Part shown: positions 8,755 to 17,156 of the stretch, piece by piece
Layout: the number at the start of each line of letters is the position of its first letter
Numbering within the stretch: the first letter of the stretch is position 1
Assembly: GCA_003246455.1 (NCBI GenBank)
Contig: QKAF01000032.1
Location: forward strand, 1-58,762
DNA: 58,762 bases
DNA from: Bacteroidota bacterium
GTDB lineage: Bacteria; Bacteroidota; Ignavibacteria; SZUA-365
Direction of reading: 5' to 3'
The notes under the pieces: model-generated
Told to the model about the DNA's origin: nothing
What the model saw: the letters and a program-made list of their open reading frames with translations, nothing else
The model's database searches: none
Position numbers and translations under genes: made by a program

Positions 8755-9756
8755 CTATGGATTGATCAAATTGATACTATCTGGTCGCCTGATACGATAC
8801 AACTTAATATCGTATTCCGTGGATATCCAGATCGGTAGATCGAAACTGCCGCTTAGATGCGTTGACAGTGCCGTAGGCCAGTTTCCGAATTTCTGGTCAA
8901 ACTGTACATCGAGCGTGCCGCTGCATCTCGAAGACTCAAGATCCAGAGCCATGATTCTCACCGTCCCGCTGCTCAGCTTGTTCATTTTCATCTTTTCATA
9001 CACCTCCGCACCTTTGACCGACAACAGCCCGGCCGGTTTCTCCAAGTCAACTTGATATTCACCCGGGCCGCGATAATCATGCACTCGGACATCAATCCTG
9101 ACTGTCTGCCCGCTCTCTGTGCGGCCTTCAAAGTGGATTGTTATATGCGTTGCCGTATCGAGCTGCATCACGTTTACCGAACCTGGTGGTGTAGAGGAAA
9201 CCTCCACGAGACGGACGCCTTCCCCGTTGATCAGTAGATCAGCCTTTATCTGCAGCGGCACCGCAACTGAATCACCGATCGAAACGCGCAAATACTCTTC
9301 CGTCCACCGTCCAAGGAAGGCGTTGTGCAGGCTGAGATACAGAGTATCCCGATTAACGCGCCAGCGCCCATCACACACCTCCGGCTCCTTCGTCTGCACG
9401 TCCTGCTGTGTGAACTGGAATGTGGTCGAATCGGCCCAGAGGATCTTCCTATCCCAAAGAAAAGCACTCAACGGACAACCTTTGGAAAGCACTCCGGAAG
9501 CTGCGTTGACGCCCACTCCATCTATGTTCCCGTCGTCATGGATGTACACAGCATCGATTGCAGAAGGGACAAGTCCTGACGGCATTACATTCGACTGCTT
9601 CAGCAACAGCCACGCGCCCGTAAAGCGTTTGTCGATCCTGCCCTGAGGAAAATCACCAGGAGCTCCGCTCTGCGCAGAACTGCTCATGCCCAGCATACCG
9701 AAAATAGCCAAGCTGAACGCCAGTCCCCGTAACGCCGTCCCTCTGCTCGCAAACAT
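8755..9756 (-). CDS. Secreted protein of unknown function
   Basis: 333 residues from an ATG at 9756 that follows GGAGGG. The reading frame extends upstream to 9840, but without a ribosome site. A signal peptide spans residues 1-29 (LAFSLAIFGMLGMSSSAQS). The first half (FTGAWLLLKQSNVMPSG, DGRWRVNRDTLYLSLH) vaguely resembles lipocalin-like domains that begin with G-x-W, but I cannot confirm it. The second half is a beta-rich region with ITIHFEGRTESGQTVRIDV. It probably acts in the periplasm or on the surface. Confidence 0.65.
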   Translation of the reverse strand: MFASRGTALRGLAFSLAIFGMLGMSSSAQSGAPGDFPQGRIDKRFTGAWLLLKQSNVMPSGLVPSAIDAVYIHDDGNIDGVGVNAASGVLSKGCPLSAFLWDRKILWADSTTFQFTQQDVQTKEPEVCDGRWRVNRDTLYLSLHNAFLGRWTEEYLRVSIGDSVAVPLQIKADLLINGEGVRLVEVSSTPPGSVNVMQLDTATHITIHFEGRTESGQTVRIDVRVHDYRGPGEYQVDLEKPAGLLSVKGAEVYEKMKMNKLSSGTVRIMALDLESSRCSGTLDVQFDQKFGNWPTALSTHLSGSFDLPIWISTEYDIKLYRIRRPDSINLINP

Positions 9757-10024
9757 GCGCCCTCCATCTGTGATCATCTCAGATAATTTTGTCCTTATTC
9801 TAACAAGTATCCGGATGAACCGCAAGCCCCGAAGGATCACCTTCCCCAGTAAGGATTTTTTCCCATATCTTCACACATGAGTCTTTCCCCGGAGGGTTCA
9901 TATGAAGACGAGAGGATAGTATTAGCAGGTATGCCTGTCCTCGTATTTGTACGAGAAGACGGTCTTGTAATTCCCGGCTTTCTCCCAAATCTTGCGGAAG
10001 AGTGCTTCGAAAGAAGGAGGCAAA

Positions 10025-10537
10025 ATGGTAATCAGAATCTTGGTGGCATACGCATCGCTGGTTTTCTTTTCCACCTGCAGCTCAGTACCGCTTGGCGACG
10101 ACGTTCAATTCGAATGCCATTTAGATCGCACCAGAATTGATTCAAGAGTTGGAACCTTCGAATACTACATGGGTGGAGATCAGTCCCGTATTTATCGTCT
10201 GGAGTTCTCGCCAGAGGAAAAGGACAGTATTCTTCATGCTGCAAATGCAATCAATTTCTTCACCCTTCCTCATGACGTTCCATACGTGCCTGAAAGCACT
10301 ATCGAATTTGAGGATGGGCACACTGAGGAACGATTCATGATGGTTGAACCCTGCAGTAGATATCTTATAAGCATTTCTGCGGCGGGTAAATACAATTGGG
10401 TGGCGTGGAGTGACTGCATTAGACCATTGGCAGACCACGCAGAGGGTCTCAATGAACTAGTGAGAAAAATCACCGCATTGGTGGACCGTAAAGTGCCATA
10501 CGACACTTTGCCCAAAAGGAAGTGGATGCGCCAGTAG
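10025..10537 (+). CDS. Lipoprotein, member B of a local three-copy family
   Basis: 170 residues, function unknown. The start at 10025 follows AAGGAGG. A short signal peptide ends at a lipobox-like STC (Cys about 18). Paralogous to the genes at 8177 and 10934: it has CSSVPLGDDVQFEC, IDSRVGTFEYYM, EEKDSILHAANAINFFTLPHD, and ends YDTLPKRKW where the others have YKALPR. Unlike its two relatives it lies on the plus strand. Additional cysteines (FEC, VEPC, WSDC) might form disulfides in the periplasm. Confidence 0.7.
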   Translation: MVIRILVAYASLVFFSTCSSVPLGDDVQFECHLDRTRIDSRVGTFEYYMGGDQSRIYRLEFSPEEKDSILHAANAINFFTLPHDVPYVPESTIEFEDGHTEERFMMVEPCSRYLISISAAGKYNWVAWSDCIRPLADHAEGLNELVRKITALVDRKVPYDTLPKRKWMRQ

Positions 10538-10625
10538 CCCTCCGCCGCGCACCATTTTCAAACCGCTCGTCTTTGGTAGCCCTGGGGATACCCGGCTTCC
10601 ACCATCCTCCCTGCAGCTTCTAATA

Positions 10626-10835
10626 TCAAGATCCAAACGATGAGGTGGAGGATGAAGGAGGACATGAAGAAACGAGATGGAAAACGGAGGCTTCGACGAA
10701 AACGACCGTCATTAACGAGATCGCTTCATGTGTCCCACAATTCTTGACGACATACTCGTCGGTCCAGCCGCGGCAACTCACGAGTAAAAACGCACTCATA
10801 GCTACGAACAGAAGCATTCCAGCCAATCGATTCAT
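10626..10835 (-). CDS. Possible small lipoprotein
   Basis: A 69-residue candidate starting at ATG 10835: MNRLAGMLLFVAMSAFLLVSC is a convincing lipoprotein signal with Cys at 21. The remaining 48 residues (TDEYVVKNCGTHEAIS) match nothing I recognise and end in a Ser-rich tail. No strong ribosome site is seen, and the frame stays open upstream. It may be a real small gene or a decayed one. Confidence 0.35.
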   Translation of the reverse strand: MNRLAGMLLFVAMSAFLLVSCRGWTDEYVVKNCGTHEAISLMTVVFVEASVFHLVSSCPPSSSTSSFGS

Positions 10836-10933
10836 GACGACCCATAGATTTATCGATAACTGCAAATGAAAGTCGACCCGCTTCCTTCCACAGCCCTCTC
10901 TACGTGCCACACCGAGCTATAACGGGATCGGAA

Positions 10934-11440
10934 CTACATATATACGCCGATAGGTCGCGGAAGAGCCTTATACTCCGGCTTGCTCTTGATGATCCTCCAT
11001 ATTTCTTCCAGCAGCCATCTCAGCTTTCCTCTTGTCTCAGGCGTCCCAGCGTCCATGATATTCCATTCTACCTCATTCGTTTCATTAGCTGATTCGATTC
11101 TGATGGTACAAATGCAGGTGGATGATGTTAACTGAAAAGTTTCAACGGTATCACCGTCCCATATCTCAAGGATCGGTACTTGATGGATTTCATGTGGAAG
11201 TGAGAAAAAATCGATCGAACGTGCTGCATCGAGGATGCTGCGCCGTTCTGCGATCGAGAGCTGGAATTGAATTGTTATGTCTGGAGAGCTCACCATGTCA
11301 TGTGTGTACGTGCCCACTTTCGTATCTAGTCGATCCTTGCACCAGTTTGCCTGGATCTGTATATCTTCGGCGCCTGGAATCGAACTGCACGCCGCGTGAA
11401 GCACGATGGAACCGACAACCACCCATTTTCTAACTGCCAT
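10934..11440 (-). CDS. Lipoprotein, member C of a local three-copy family
   Basis: 168 residues from ATG 11440, which follows AGAGGTCAG. The signal sequence MAVRKWVVVGSIVLHAAC ends at a lipidation Cys (residue 18). It shares CSSIPGAEDIQIQ, LDTKVGTYTHDM, AERRSILDAARSIDFFSLPHE and SKPEYKALPR with the neighbouring paralogues. The conserved FFSLPHE core and the ALPR end mark a family I cannot name. The frame extends 47 residues upstream without a ribosome site, so the shorter form is preferred. Confidence 0.7.
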   Translation of the reverse strand: MAVRKWVVVGSIVLHAACSSIPGAEDIQIQANWCKDRLDTKVGTYTHDMVSSPDITIQFQLSIAERRSILDAARSIDFFSLPHEIHQVPILEIWDGDTVETFQLTSSTCICTIRIESANETNEVEWNIMDAGTPETRGKLRWLLEEIWRIIKSKPEYKALPRPIGVYM

Positions 11441-11963
11441 CTGACCTCTGTATAAACGTGATAATACTGCGCTGCTCTTCCTGATGCTAGTTATACGTGT
11501 AAAGGCGCACTCATTACCCATGTTCATTGCCGGGGCATGTTCCTGCTGCAAACGATCGAGCCTGATATCCCGGCCGCGCACTGAAAATTAAAAGGTGTGG
11601 CATTCCAGGACCAGAACGCGGAAACTATGGCTGTGATTAATGTGGCGATCTTTCTACTTTCGTTGGGGCTTTCGGTGTAGCGATGTTCTCGGTAGAAGAT
11701 GGTCCCCAAAATCTAATTCAGCAACTTCTCAACGCGTGTCCCGGATTCGGGAAAAATAGAATCAGCCGAAGCCAAGTTGTTTTCATCCGTATTCGAAGAC
11801 CTGGGTCGACCTCCAGATAAGTTTCAATATTGTTTTGGCGGCCCCGAAACCCACTAGTTCGCGTATGCCATCAAATGATATTAATACGATACGCGCTTAG
11901 CTTCATCTTCCGGCAGCAATAATACTAATTACATCTTCTTACCAACCCGTTAAGGCTATATTC
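11441..11963. other. AT-richer intergenic region
   Basis: About 520 bases with no supported gene on either strand. A 61-codon frame at 11524-11709 has no supporting signal. Base composition is lower in GC than the flanking chromosome, as in the rest of this accessory patch. Confidence 0.45.
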
Positions 11964-12824
11964 TCAATTAGGCTCTCTCATTTGCGCCAGTTTCTTAATA
12001 ATACTTATAACAGGCGCAAATACCGGAAAATTCAACCACTTATGTGAACGGTAATATTTTCTCAACCGAAAGATGGCTCGATGCTTCTGGAGATAAGCCG
12101 ATAAATAAAATATTATCAGCGGGTCACCATGAAACGGCAGTTCTTTAATCTCATACGGGGGACCGATATTGTGAAGTTGGCGAGCGCCCTCACTTCTTAA
12201 CACATCCGCATAGATTGGCGCATGTTTTCTGTTAGCAAGCAGTAATTTATTGTATCCTACTGCGACGGCACAATAGTTACTGTTCTCATCCAGGAATCTA
12301 ATCAACGCTTCAGTCACACCAGGCCATCCTGGCTGGAACGGGTCGTCAAGCACAATAACTCCAGGCGGCAACAATGATTGAGCAGCAAGTTTTAGGTCTG
12401 AGAGTGCTTCTTCGACATTGTGCCCACCATCGATATGGAAAAATCGAAATGGGCCATCGAGATCATGCGGATTCAAAGACATTGAATTCTGTTTATGGAT
12501 TTTAACGCGTAGTCCATACTTTTTGAATGGCAATAAATTTTGCTCTAGTATTGCCAAATCACCAGATCCAGAACCCGAAACATTAGATTGTTGATCATTA
12601 AATATATCACAAAGGTTCAGACTCTCCTGCTCTGCAGCAGCCATTGCGGCTAAACACACAGCACTTCTCCCATGATGCGCTCCAATCTCGAATAGATTAC
12701 CCGTTATGCCTTGGCTCTTCTGGATTTCGTCAATCAAGGCGAACAGCATCACCGCCTCATCCTCGAACCACCCCTCAATCCTTCGTTGCTGTTTTATGAT
12801 CGCTCTTGACTTTTTTGGTTTCAT
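11964..12824 (-). CDS. Class I methyltransferase of the Methyltransf_24 type
   Basis: 286 residues. The core is a SAM-binding fold typical of family 24: LFEIGAHHGRSAVCLAAM (motif I, about residue 41), then LNLCDIF as the acidic strand, FFHIDGGHNVEEALSDL with the metal- or substrate-contacting HIDGGH, and PPGVIVLDDPFQPGWPGV. Relatives often sit in cell-surface glycan or transferred gene clusters; the substrate here is unknown. Base composition is clearly poorer in GC than the flanking operons, which suggests horizontal transfer. It is isolated, with non-coding sequence on both sides. Confidence 0.83.
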   Translation of the reverse strand: MKPKKSRAIIKQQRRIEGWFEDEAVMLFALIDEIQKSQGITGNLFEIGAHHGRSAVCLAAMAAAEQESLNLCDIFNDQQSNVSGSGSGDLAILEQNLLPFKKYGLRVKIHKQNSMSLNPHDLDGPFRFFHIDGGHNVEEALSDLKLAAQSLLPPGVIVLDDPFQPGWPGVTEALIRFLDENSNYCAVAVGYNKLLLANRKHAPIYADVLRSEGARQLHNIGPPYEIKELPFHGDPLIIFYLSAYLQKHRAIFRLRKYYRSHKWLNFPVFAPVISIIKKLAQMREPN

Positions 12825-13375
12825 TGGCTCTTTGAAGTTCTTATATACACAGAGTATTTGAACAGTATGAGGCGCAAGATATCAAACGGCGGGATCGCGG
12901 GAAAATCACTTTTTCATTCTAGAACTCCATGCAATCCAGACAACTATTGGTCGTGCGATATTACGGATAAAGGACATCATAGTCAAGAATTGATCTACCT
13001 CCACAAAGCTGATCCAGCATCAATGTTAGTCTTTGAGTACATTGACCCCTCCCCTTAAACTGTACCAGCGATCAAGTGAATTTTCCGGCCTTTTGATCGA
13101 CGGCGTACAAGAAGGCGTATGGACCGTACGTTTAGAGTTGCAATCCTTTAAACGGGTTTTGAATTGCTTTCCACGCCTTTGAAACGATCACATGTTTCGC
13201 TTTCCTTTCCGAATCTTGCTAAAAGCTTTAACAGGATTATCGGAGTCCTAATTCCCGGTCGCGAGAACGTCGCAAGAAAGAATCGGAAATGGGCGTGCTG
13301 TGCAGGAAGGTGGTTTCGGTAGGTCCTATAAAAACAGGCCCGGTCGGGTGAGGACGGGGCCTGTCGGGAGGGTCG
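12825..13375. other. Intergenic region, possible insertion-sequence scar
   Basis: About 550 bases with no supported gene. Around 13040-13130 the sequence TTGACCCCTCCCCTTAAACT and the following 80 bases resemble the degenerate end of an insertion sequence, but no transposase or matching second end is seen. The right end holds the tRNA terminator. Confidence 0.3.
13329..13364 (-). terminator. Terminator of tRNA-Ser
   Basis: ACAGGCCC (13334-13341) pairs with GGGCCTGT (13357-13364) across a 15-base loop. On the minus strand the stem is followed by TTTTAT, 11 bases after the tRNA 3' end. Confidence 0.7.
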
Positions 13376-13461
13376 CGGAGAGACTGGGATTCGAACCCAG
13401 GGTACCCATAGGGCACAACGGTTTTCGAGACCGTCCTATTCAACCACTCTAGCATCTCTCC
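13376..13461 (-). tRNA. tRNA-Ser (anticodon CGA)
   Basis: An 86-base class II tRNA on the minus strand. The acceptor stem GGAGAGA pairs with TCTCTCC and the discriminator base is G. The anticodon stem ACGGT/ACCGT closes the loop CTCGAAA, giving anticodon CGA, which reads the Ser codon UCG. A long variable arm (GTGCCCTATGGGTACC region) is typical of serine tRNAs, and the T-arm has GGTTCGAATCC. The 3' CCA is not encoded. A short copy of its 3' end lies at 6811, so this gene may be the attachment target of an integrated element. Confidence 0.95.
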
Positions 13462-13534
13462 GTAGGACAATTCGAAAGGTCTATAAATATACGGAGGGGG
13501 CGGGGTTTTTCAAAGAGGCCAAGAGCTGCTTGAA

Positions 13535-13572
13535 GAAAAAAGCCCCGCGGGAAGGTGTCCCGCGGGGCTTGA
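13535..13572 (-). terminator. Strong intrinsic terminator
   Basis: AAGCCCCGCGGGA pairs perfectly with TCCCGCGGGGCTT around a 5-base loop. A run of A on the plus side (13535-13540) gives the U-tract on the minus strand, right after the ferritin-like gene. Confidence 0.85.
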
Positions 13573-13589
13573 TTTTGGGTTCGACGAGG

Positions 13590-13862
13590 TCACTCGCCCT
13601 TGTCGGGCTCGGGCTCGTCGTTGAAACTGGAGAGAATGCCGTCCATCACGGTTTTGTCGGATTTGATGGACTCGAGCTTCCTGGCAAGCATTTCCGCATG
13701 CCCCTTCTCCATTTCCGCCATGTCGAGGAGGAAGTCGCGGACTTCCGCTGCCTGGGCGAGTTCCGACGCTTCGGTGTAGAACTGCGCGGCATCCTTCTCC
13801 TTGTCGATGGCGTCCTGGATGATGTCTTCGAGTGACGTGTATTCCGGAATGACCCGCTTCAT
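13590..13862 (-). CDS. Short ferritin-like/rubrerythrin-type protein
   Basis: 90 residues forming half of a ferritin-like four-helix bundle. Helix 1 has IIQDAIDKEKDAAQFYTEAS with the metal-ligand Glu and the Tyr typical of rubrerythrin, and helix 2 has FLLDMAEMEKGHAEML with the E-x-x-H iron-binding pair. The protein is short, so it would have to dimerise to complete a di-iron site. It lacks the rubredoxin tail of full rubrerythrins. Likely roles are peroxide or iron handling in the cytoplasm. It is followed by a strong terminator. Confidence 0.8.
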   Translation of the reverse strand: MKRVIPEYTSLEDIIQDAIDKEKDAAQFYTEASELAQAAEVRDFLLDMAEMEKGHAEMLARKLESIKSDKTVMDGILSSFNDEPEPDKGE

Positions 13863-13891
13863 TCGTTCTCCAGCATATGATCGATAATGTG

Positions 13892-14731
13892 TTACTTGGT
13901 GCTTTTCTCGCTGTCGAGCTGCACCGCACCGGTTTCCGGTGCCGCACGGCGCAGGGAGGCGCCGACGCCTTCGCGCACCACACCAAACACCTGGATGATG
14001 CCCTCGTTGGTTCCGGTCACGAGACGGATGGCACCGTTGACCTGGCCGGGATACTGGGGCACGAGCGTAACGGAGACGTCTCCGCTCTGTCCCGGCGCAA
14101 GCTCGAGCGACGACGGCGTCACCACCGCACCCTCGAGCGGAATGGCGATCGTCCGTCCGTCACCGGCGGTGTCGGCGTAGCTCGTGACGTTGATCGAGAG
14201 ACCCGTGACGGTGAGCGGCTTGTCCGACGTGTTCTTCACGGTGGCCTTGCCGGTGATCGCCTTGCCGACCTCGGCGCCGAGCAGCTGGATATACTGCGGC
14301 TGGATGTCGATATCGGTCTTGATCTTCGCCGAGAAACGGATAATCGTGTGCGGTTTCTGCTCGTCCTTGAGGTAGACGCTCACGGTCTTGGTCACCTTGC
14401 CGCGCGTGCCGCGGGGCGGGGTGAACTTGACCTGGATCTTGGCCTCGCCGCCGGCGGGGATGACCTTTTCCGTCAGCACGGCCGCGGTGCAGCCGCAGCT
14501 CGCACGGGCAGACCCGACTTCTATGGTCTCGGAGCAGTTGTTCTTGAAAATGAACGTGTGCTCGACCGTCTCATTCTGATCGATTTCCCCGAAATAGTAA
14601 TCCGAGGTCCCCTCGATGGCGAAGCACTGCTGCTCTGCCGCATCGTTCCCTTCGTCTGTCTGCGCCTGCGCTCCCATGGTCAGGGTAAGCGCGAACAGCA
14701 CAAGCAGTGCGGACATCGTTGCGTGTTTCAT
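13892..14731 (-). CDS. DUF1573-domain exported protein
   Basis: 279 residues; ATG 14731 follows GGAGG. A signal peptide covers residues 1-23 (ALLVLFALTLTMGAQAQ). The DUF1573 domain has the conserved VGSARASCGCTAAVL, followed by PAGGEAKIQVKFTPP and KTVSVYLKD, an immunoglobulin-like periplasmic beta-sandwich. A second beta-sandwich (about residues 150-260) contains TGKATVKNTSDKPLTV. The tail ends in charged residues. The function of DUF1573 proteins is unknown. It forms a tandem pair with the paralogue upstream at 14891, though the 160-base gap leaves room for its own promoter. Confidence 0.85.
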   Translation of the reverse strand: MKHATMSALLVLFALTLTMGAQAQTDEGNDAAEQQCFAIEGTSDYYFGEIDQNETVEHTFIFKNNCSETIEVGSARASCGCTAAVLTEKVIPAGGEAKIQVKFTPPRGTRGKVTKTVSVYLKDEQKPHTIIRFSAKIKTDIDIQPQYIQLLGAEVGKAITGKATVKNTSDKPLTVTGLSINVTSYADTAGDGRTIAIPLEGAVVTPSSLELAPGQSGDVSVTLVPQYPGQVNGAIRLVTGTNEGIIQVFGVVREGVGASLRRAAPETGAVQLDSEKSTK

Positions 14732-14890
14732 ACGAATTCCTCCGTGTATAATCATTGTGAAAAATACAAAATTCAGATTTGAGAGACCAATTCGGCGCGT
14801 GATTCTGTCGGCTCCCGCCGCCGGCAATGCGTCCGCTTTATCAGGAGCGAATCGCGGACGGCAGTTGCGACAGACCGCGCCCTCCCCCTG

Positions 14891-15637
14891 CTATTCCCGC
14901 TGGCGAAGGATGGCCCCGACGACGGGAATGCGAAGCTCGGTGTCTGACAGCGGGATGCGAATCGTGCCGTTCAGCTGTCCCTTGTCCTGCGGATACAGGG
15001 TGAGCGTCAATCGTACCGAATCACCCGATTCAACCAGCCCGGCATCGAGGGCGATGGAAAAATTCGCAAAGGGTCGCGATTGTACCTGTTCTACGTGATA
15101 GGTGTTCCCTGCAGTGGTGTCGACGTACGCGGTGAATTCTCCCGTGATGTTGCTCAGCTGCACGGGCTTGTCCGTGTTCGATGTCAGCATGGCGTGGACG
15201 ACCACGGTGTCGCCGATAAAAGAGGCGAAACGCAGCATTCCCGGTGAATACTTGATATCCGCGACGACGTCGGCGTGAAGACGCAGTACCGCGAGTTTCT
15301 CCTCGACGCCGGCAAAGCGGCCGTAGAGCGTGATCGATTTGCTGATCGGCCCGTTCATTCCCGGGGCGGCATGGAACTGCGCCGAAAGCTCGGTACTGTC
15401 GCCCGGCGCAAGCGCGCTCTTGTTGAGGACAGTGGCGGTACAGCCGCAGCTCGGCTTCGGCTGCCCGAGGAACAGCGTGTCGGGAGCGGTGTTGTAGAGG
15501 CGGAACGTCAGTTCCCTCTTCTCCAGCGGACGCATCTCCCCGAAGGACTTCTCGGTCGCGTCGACGCGGAGATGCTGCGCCTGCACGGCAGCAATGCCAA
15601 AGGATAAGAGGATCAGGATAAAGGAGATTCTACGCAT
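14891..15637 (-). CDS. DUF1573-domain exported protein (paralogue)
   Basis: 248 residues, starting at ATG 15637. A signal peptide (residues 1-20) ends AAVQAQ. The DUF1573 core again carries SCGCTATVL and GDSTELSAQFHAAPG, followed by a second sandwich with VHAMLTSNTDKPVQLSN. It aligns over most of its length with the neighbour at 13892, so the pair arose by duplication. The conserved SCGCT suggests a disulfide or metal site. Cell location is periplasm or outer surface; its job is not known. Confidence 0.85.
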   Translation of the reverse strand: MRRISFILILLSFGIAAVQAQHLRVDATEKSFGEMRPLEKRELTFRLYNTAPDTLFLGQPKPSCGCTATVLNKSALAPGDSTELSAQFHAAPGMNGPISKSITLYGRFAGVEEKLAVLRLHADVVADIKYSPGMLRFASFIGDTVVVHAMLTSNTDKPVQLSNITGEFTAYVDTTAGNTYHVEQVQSRPFANFSIALDAGLVESGDSVRLTLTLYPQDKGQLNGTIRIPLSDTELRIPVVGAILRQRE

Positions 15638-15750
15638 GAAAGAGTAACACCTCAACGCAAGACGAGTTACGCGATACCGCATCGTTGACAGATATTATCA
15701 GAGAAGAATACGCAACTGCCCGTTGCGAATCAATCCGTAAATCCGCGTAT

Positions 15751-15776
15751 AAAAAAAGCGGGACCGGGGTCCCGCT
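15751..15776 (-). terminator. Terminator of the 2-oxoacid oxidoreductase operon
   Basis: AGCGGGACC pairs with GGTCCCGCT around a 2-base loop. Seven A on the plus side give a U-tract on the minus strand. It lies 22 bases after the last gene of the operon. Confidence 0.85.
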
Positions 15777-15797
15777 GAAAGAAAATTCCTGTACTGC

Positions 15798-16352
15798 TCA
15801 GGAAACCGGCACGGCCGACATGGCGAGTTCGCCGCCGCGCTGCAGCGCCTGTTCGTTGAGCGGAATAAGATGGTGGTGGCGTTCGGGGAGCACCTTGCGG
15901 AGCGCCTCGAGCACGGTCTCGATTTTCACGGCTTTCCGCTTCGCGAGGAAGGCGCCGAGAACGATCATATTCATGATCTTGGTGTTCTTCAGCTGAACCG
16001 CGGTCTCGGAGGCCGGGATGGGCACGACGTCGATGTCGGTGCGCTTCGGCGGATCGATGATATTCGTGCTGTCATAGATCAGCGTGCCGCCGGGTTTGAC
16101 CGCATCCTCGAACTTGTCGAGCGAGGGCTGGTTGAGCGCGACGACCGTGTCGAAACGGCCGATGATCGGGCTGCTGATTTCTTCCGAACTCACCGTCACG
16201 ATGCAGTTGGCGGTACCGCCGCGCATTTCCGGACCGTAGGAGGGCATCCAGCAGACTTCACGGTTCTCGATCATGCCCGCGTAGGCGAGCACCTGTCCCA
16301 TCGACAGCACGCCCTGGCCGCCGAATCCTGCGAAAATGACTTCTTCAAGCAT
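15798..16352 (-). CDS. 2-oxoacid:ferredoxin oxidoreductase, gamma subunit
   Basis: 184 residues. The start (LEEVIFAGFGGQGVLSMGQVL) is the gamma-subunit signature FGGQG, and PSYGPEMRGGTANC is another conserved segment of the pyruvate/2-oxoacid ferredoxin oxidoreductase gamma family. This subunit helps form the substrate and CoA site of the complex. ATG 16352 sits 8 bases after GGAGG and overlaps the end of the beta gene by 8 bases, which suggests coupled translation. A TTG two codons earlier is an alternative start. It is the last gene of a delta-alpha-beta-gamma operon. Confidence 0.92.
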   Translation of the reverse strand: MLEEVIFAGFGGQGVLSMGQVLAYAGMIENREVCWMPSYGPEMRGGTANCIVTVSSEEISSPIIGRFDTVVALNQPSLDKFEDAVKPGGTLIYDSTNIIDPPKRTDIDVVPIPASETAVQLKNTKIMNMIVLGAFLAKRKAVKIETVLEALRKVLPERHHHLIPLNEQALQRGGELAMSAVPVS

Positions 16353-17145
16353 TCTCAATGTCCTCCTTTGACGGTACTTTCATGTCTCCGAGCGGATAGT
16401 ACGGGAGCATGTTCTCGACGAGCCATTCGTTGGCTTCCACGGGCTTCATTCCCCAGTTGGTCGGACAGTTGCTGACGATTTCCACCATGCAGGTGCCCTT
16501 GTTCAGCTTCTGATACTTGAGCGCGTTGAGCAGCGCTTTCTTGGCGCGGCGCACGTTCACCGGCGTGTTCACCGCCTGGCGCGTGACGTAAAAGGCGCCC
16601 GGAAGCTGCGCGAGCAGCTCGGTGATCTTCAGGGGATTGCCCATGAAGGAGGATTCGCGTCCGTACGGGGTCGTCGACGTCTTCTGCTCGAGCAGGGTCG
16701 TCGGCGCCATCTGACCGCCCGTCATGCCGTAAATCGCGTTGTTGATGAACACGATCAGGATGTTCTCGCCCCGGTTGACCGTGTGCACGGTCTCGCCGGT
16801 ACCGATCGCCGCGAGGTCACCGTCGCCCTGGTACGTGTACACGTACTTGTCGGGGAGACAGCGCTTGATGCCGGTGGCGACAGCCGTCGCGCGGCCGTGT
16901 GCGGCTTCCTGCATGTCGACGTTCATGTAGTGATAGGCAAACACGGAGCATCCGACCGGCGCGACACCGACGGTCTGTTCCTGAATGCCCAGCTCCTCGA
17001 TCGCTTCCATCAGGATGCGGTGCGCTACTCCGTGTCCGCAGCCCGGACAGTAGTGCATGCGCGCGTCGAGCAGCGTGGAGGGACGCTCACAGACGACACT
17101 CATCTCGTCGTAGTGATGTTCTACTTCATGCATGCTGTTTTCCAT
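16345..17145 (-). CDS. 2-oxoacid:ferredoxin oxidoreductase, beta subunit (TPP-binding)
   Basis: 266 residues. It begins its core with MHYCPGCGHGVAHRIL, the conserved CPGCGH of this family. The thiamine-pyrophosphate site is visible as YTYQGDGDLAAIG followed by FINNAIYGMTGGQ. The subunit carries out oxidative decarboxylation of a 2-oxoacid, passing electrons to the iron-sulfur clusters of the delta subunit and ferredoxin. With the alpha subunit just upstream (11-base gap) and gamma overlapping downstream, the complex is complete. Substrate choice (branched-chain 2-oxoacids versus 2-oxoglutarate) cannot be decided from motifs alone. Confidence 0.93.
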   Translation of the reverse strand: MENSMHEVEHHYDEMSVVCERPSTLLDARMHYCPGCGHGVAHRILMEAIEELGIQEQTVGVAPVGCSVFAYHYMNVDMQEAAHGRATAVATGIKRCLPDKYVYTYQGDGDLAAIGTGETVHTVNRGENILIVFINNAIYGMTGGQMAPTTLLEQKTSTTPYGRESSFMGNPLKITELLAQLPGAFYVTRQAVNTPVNVRRAKKALLNALKYQKLNKGTCMVEIVSNCPTNWGMKPVEANEWLVENMLPYYPLGDMKVPSKEDIENA

Positions 17146-17156
17146 GTATGCCTCTT

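Noticed and set aside
12858-13058. 66-codon plus-strand frame
   Set aside because: No ribosome site or homology pattern; lies in an AT-richer spacer.
6771-13461. Integrase or phage genes inside the tRNA-bounded patch
   Set aside because: I looked for tyrosine and serine recombinase motifs and phage structural genes and saw none, so the patch is not called a complete mobile element.
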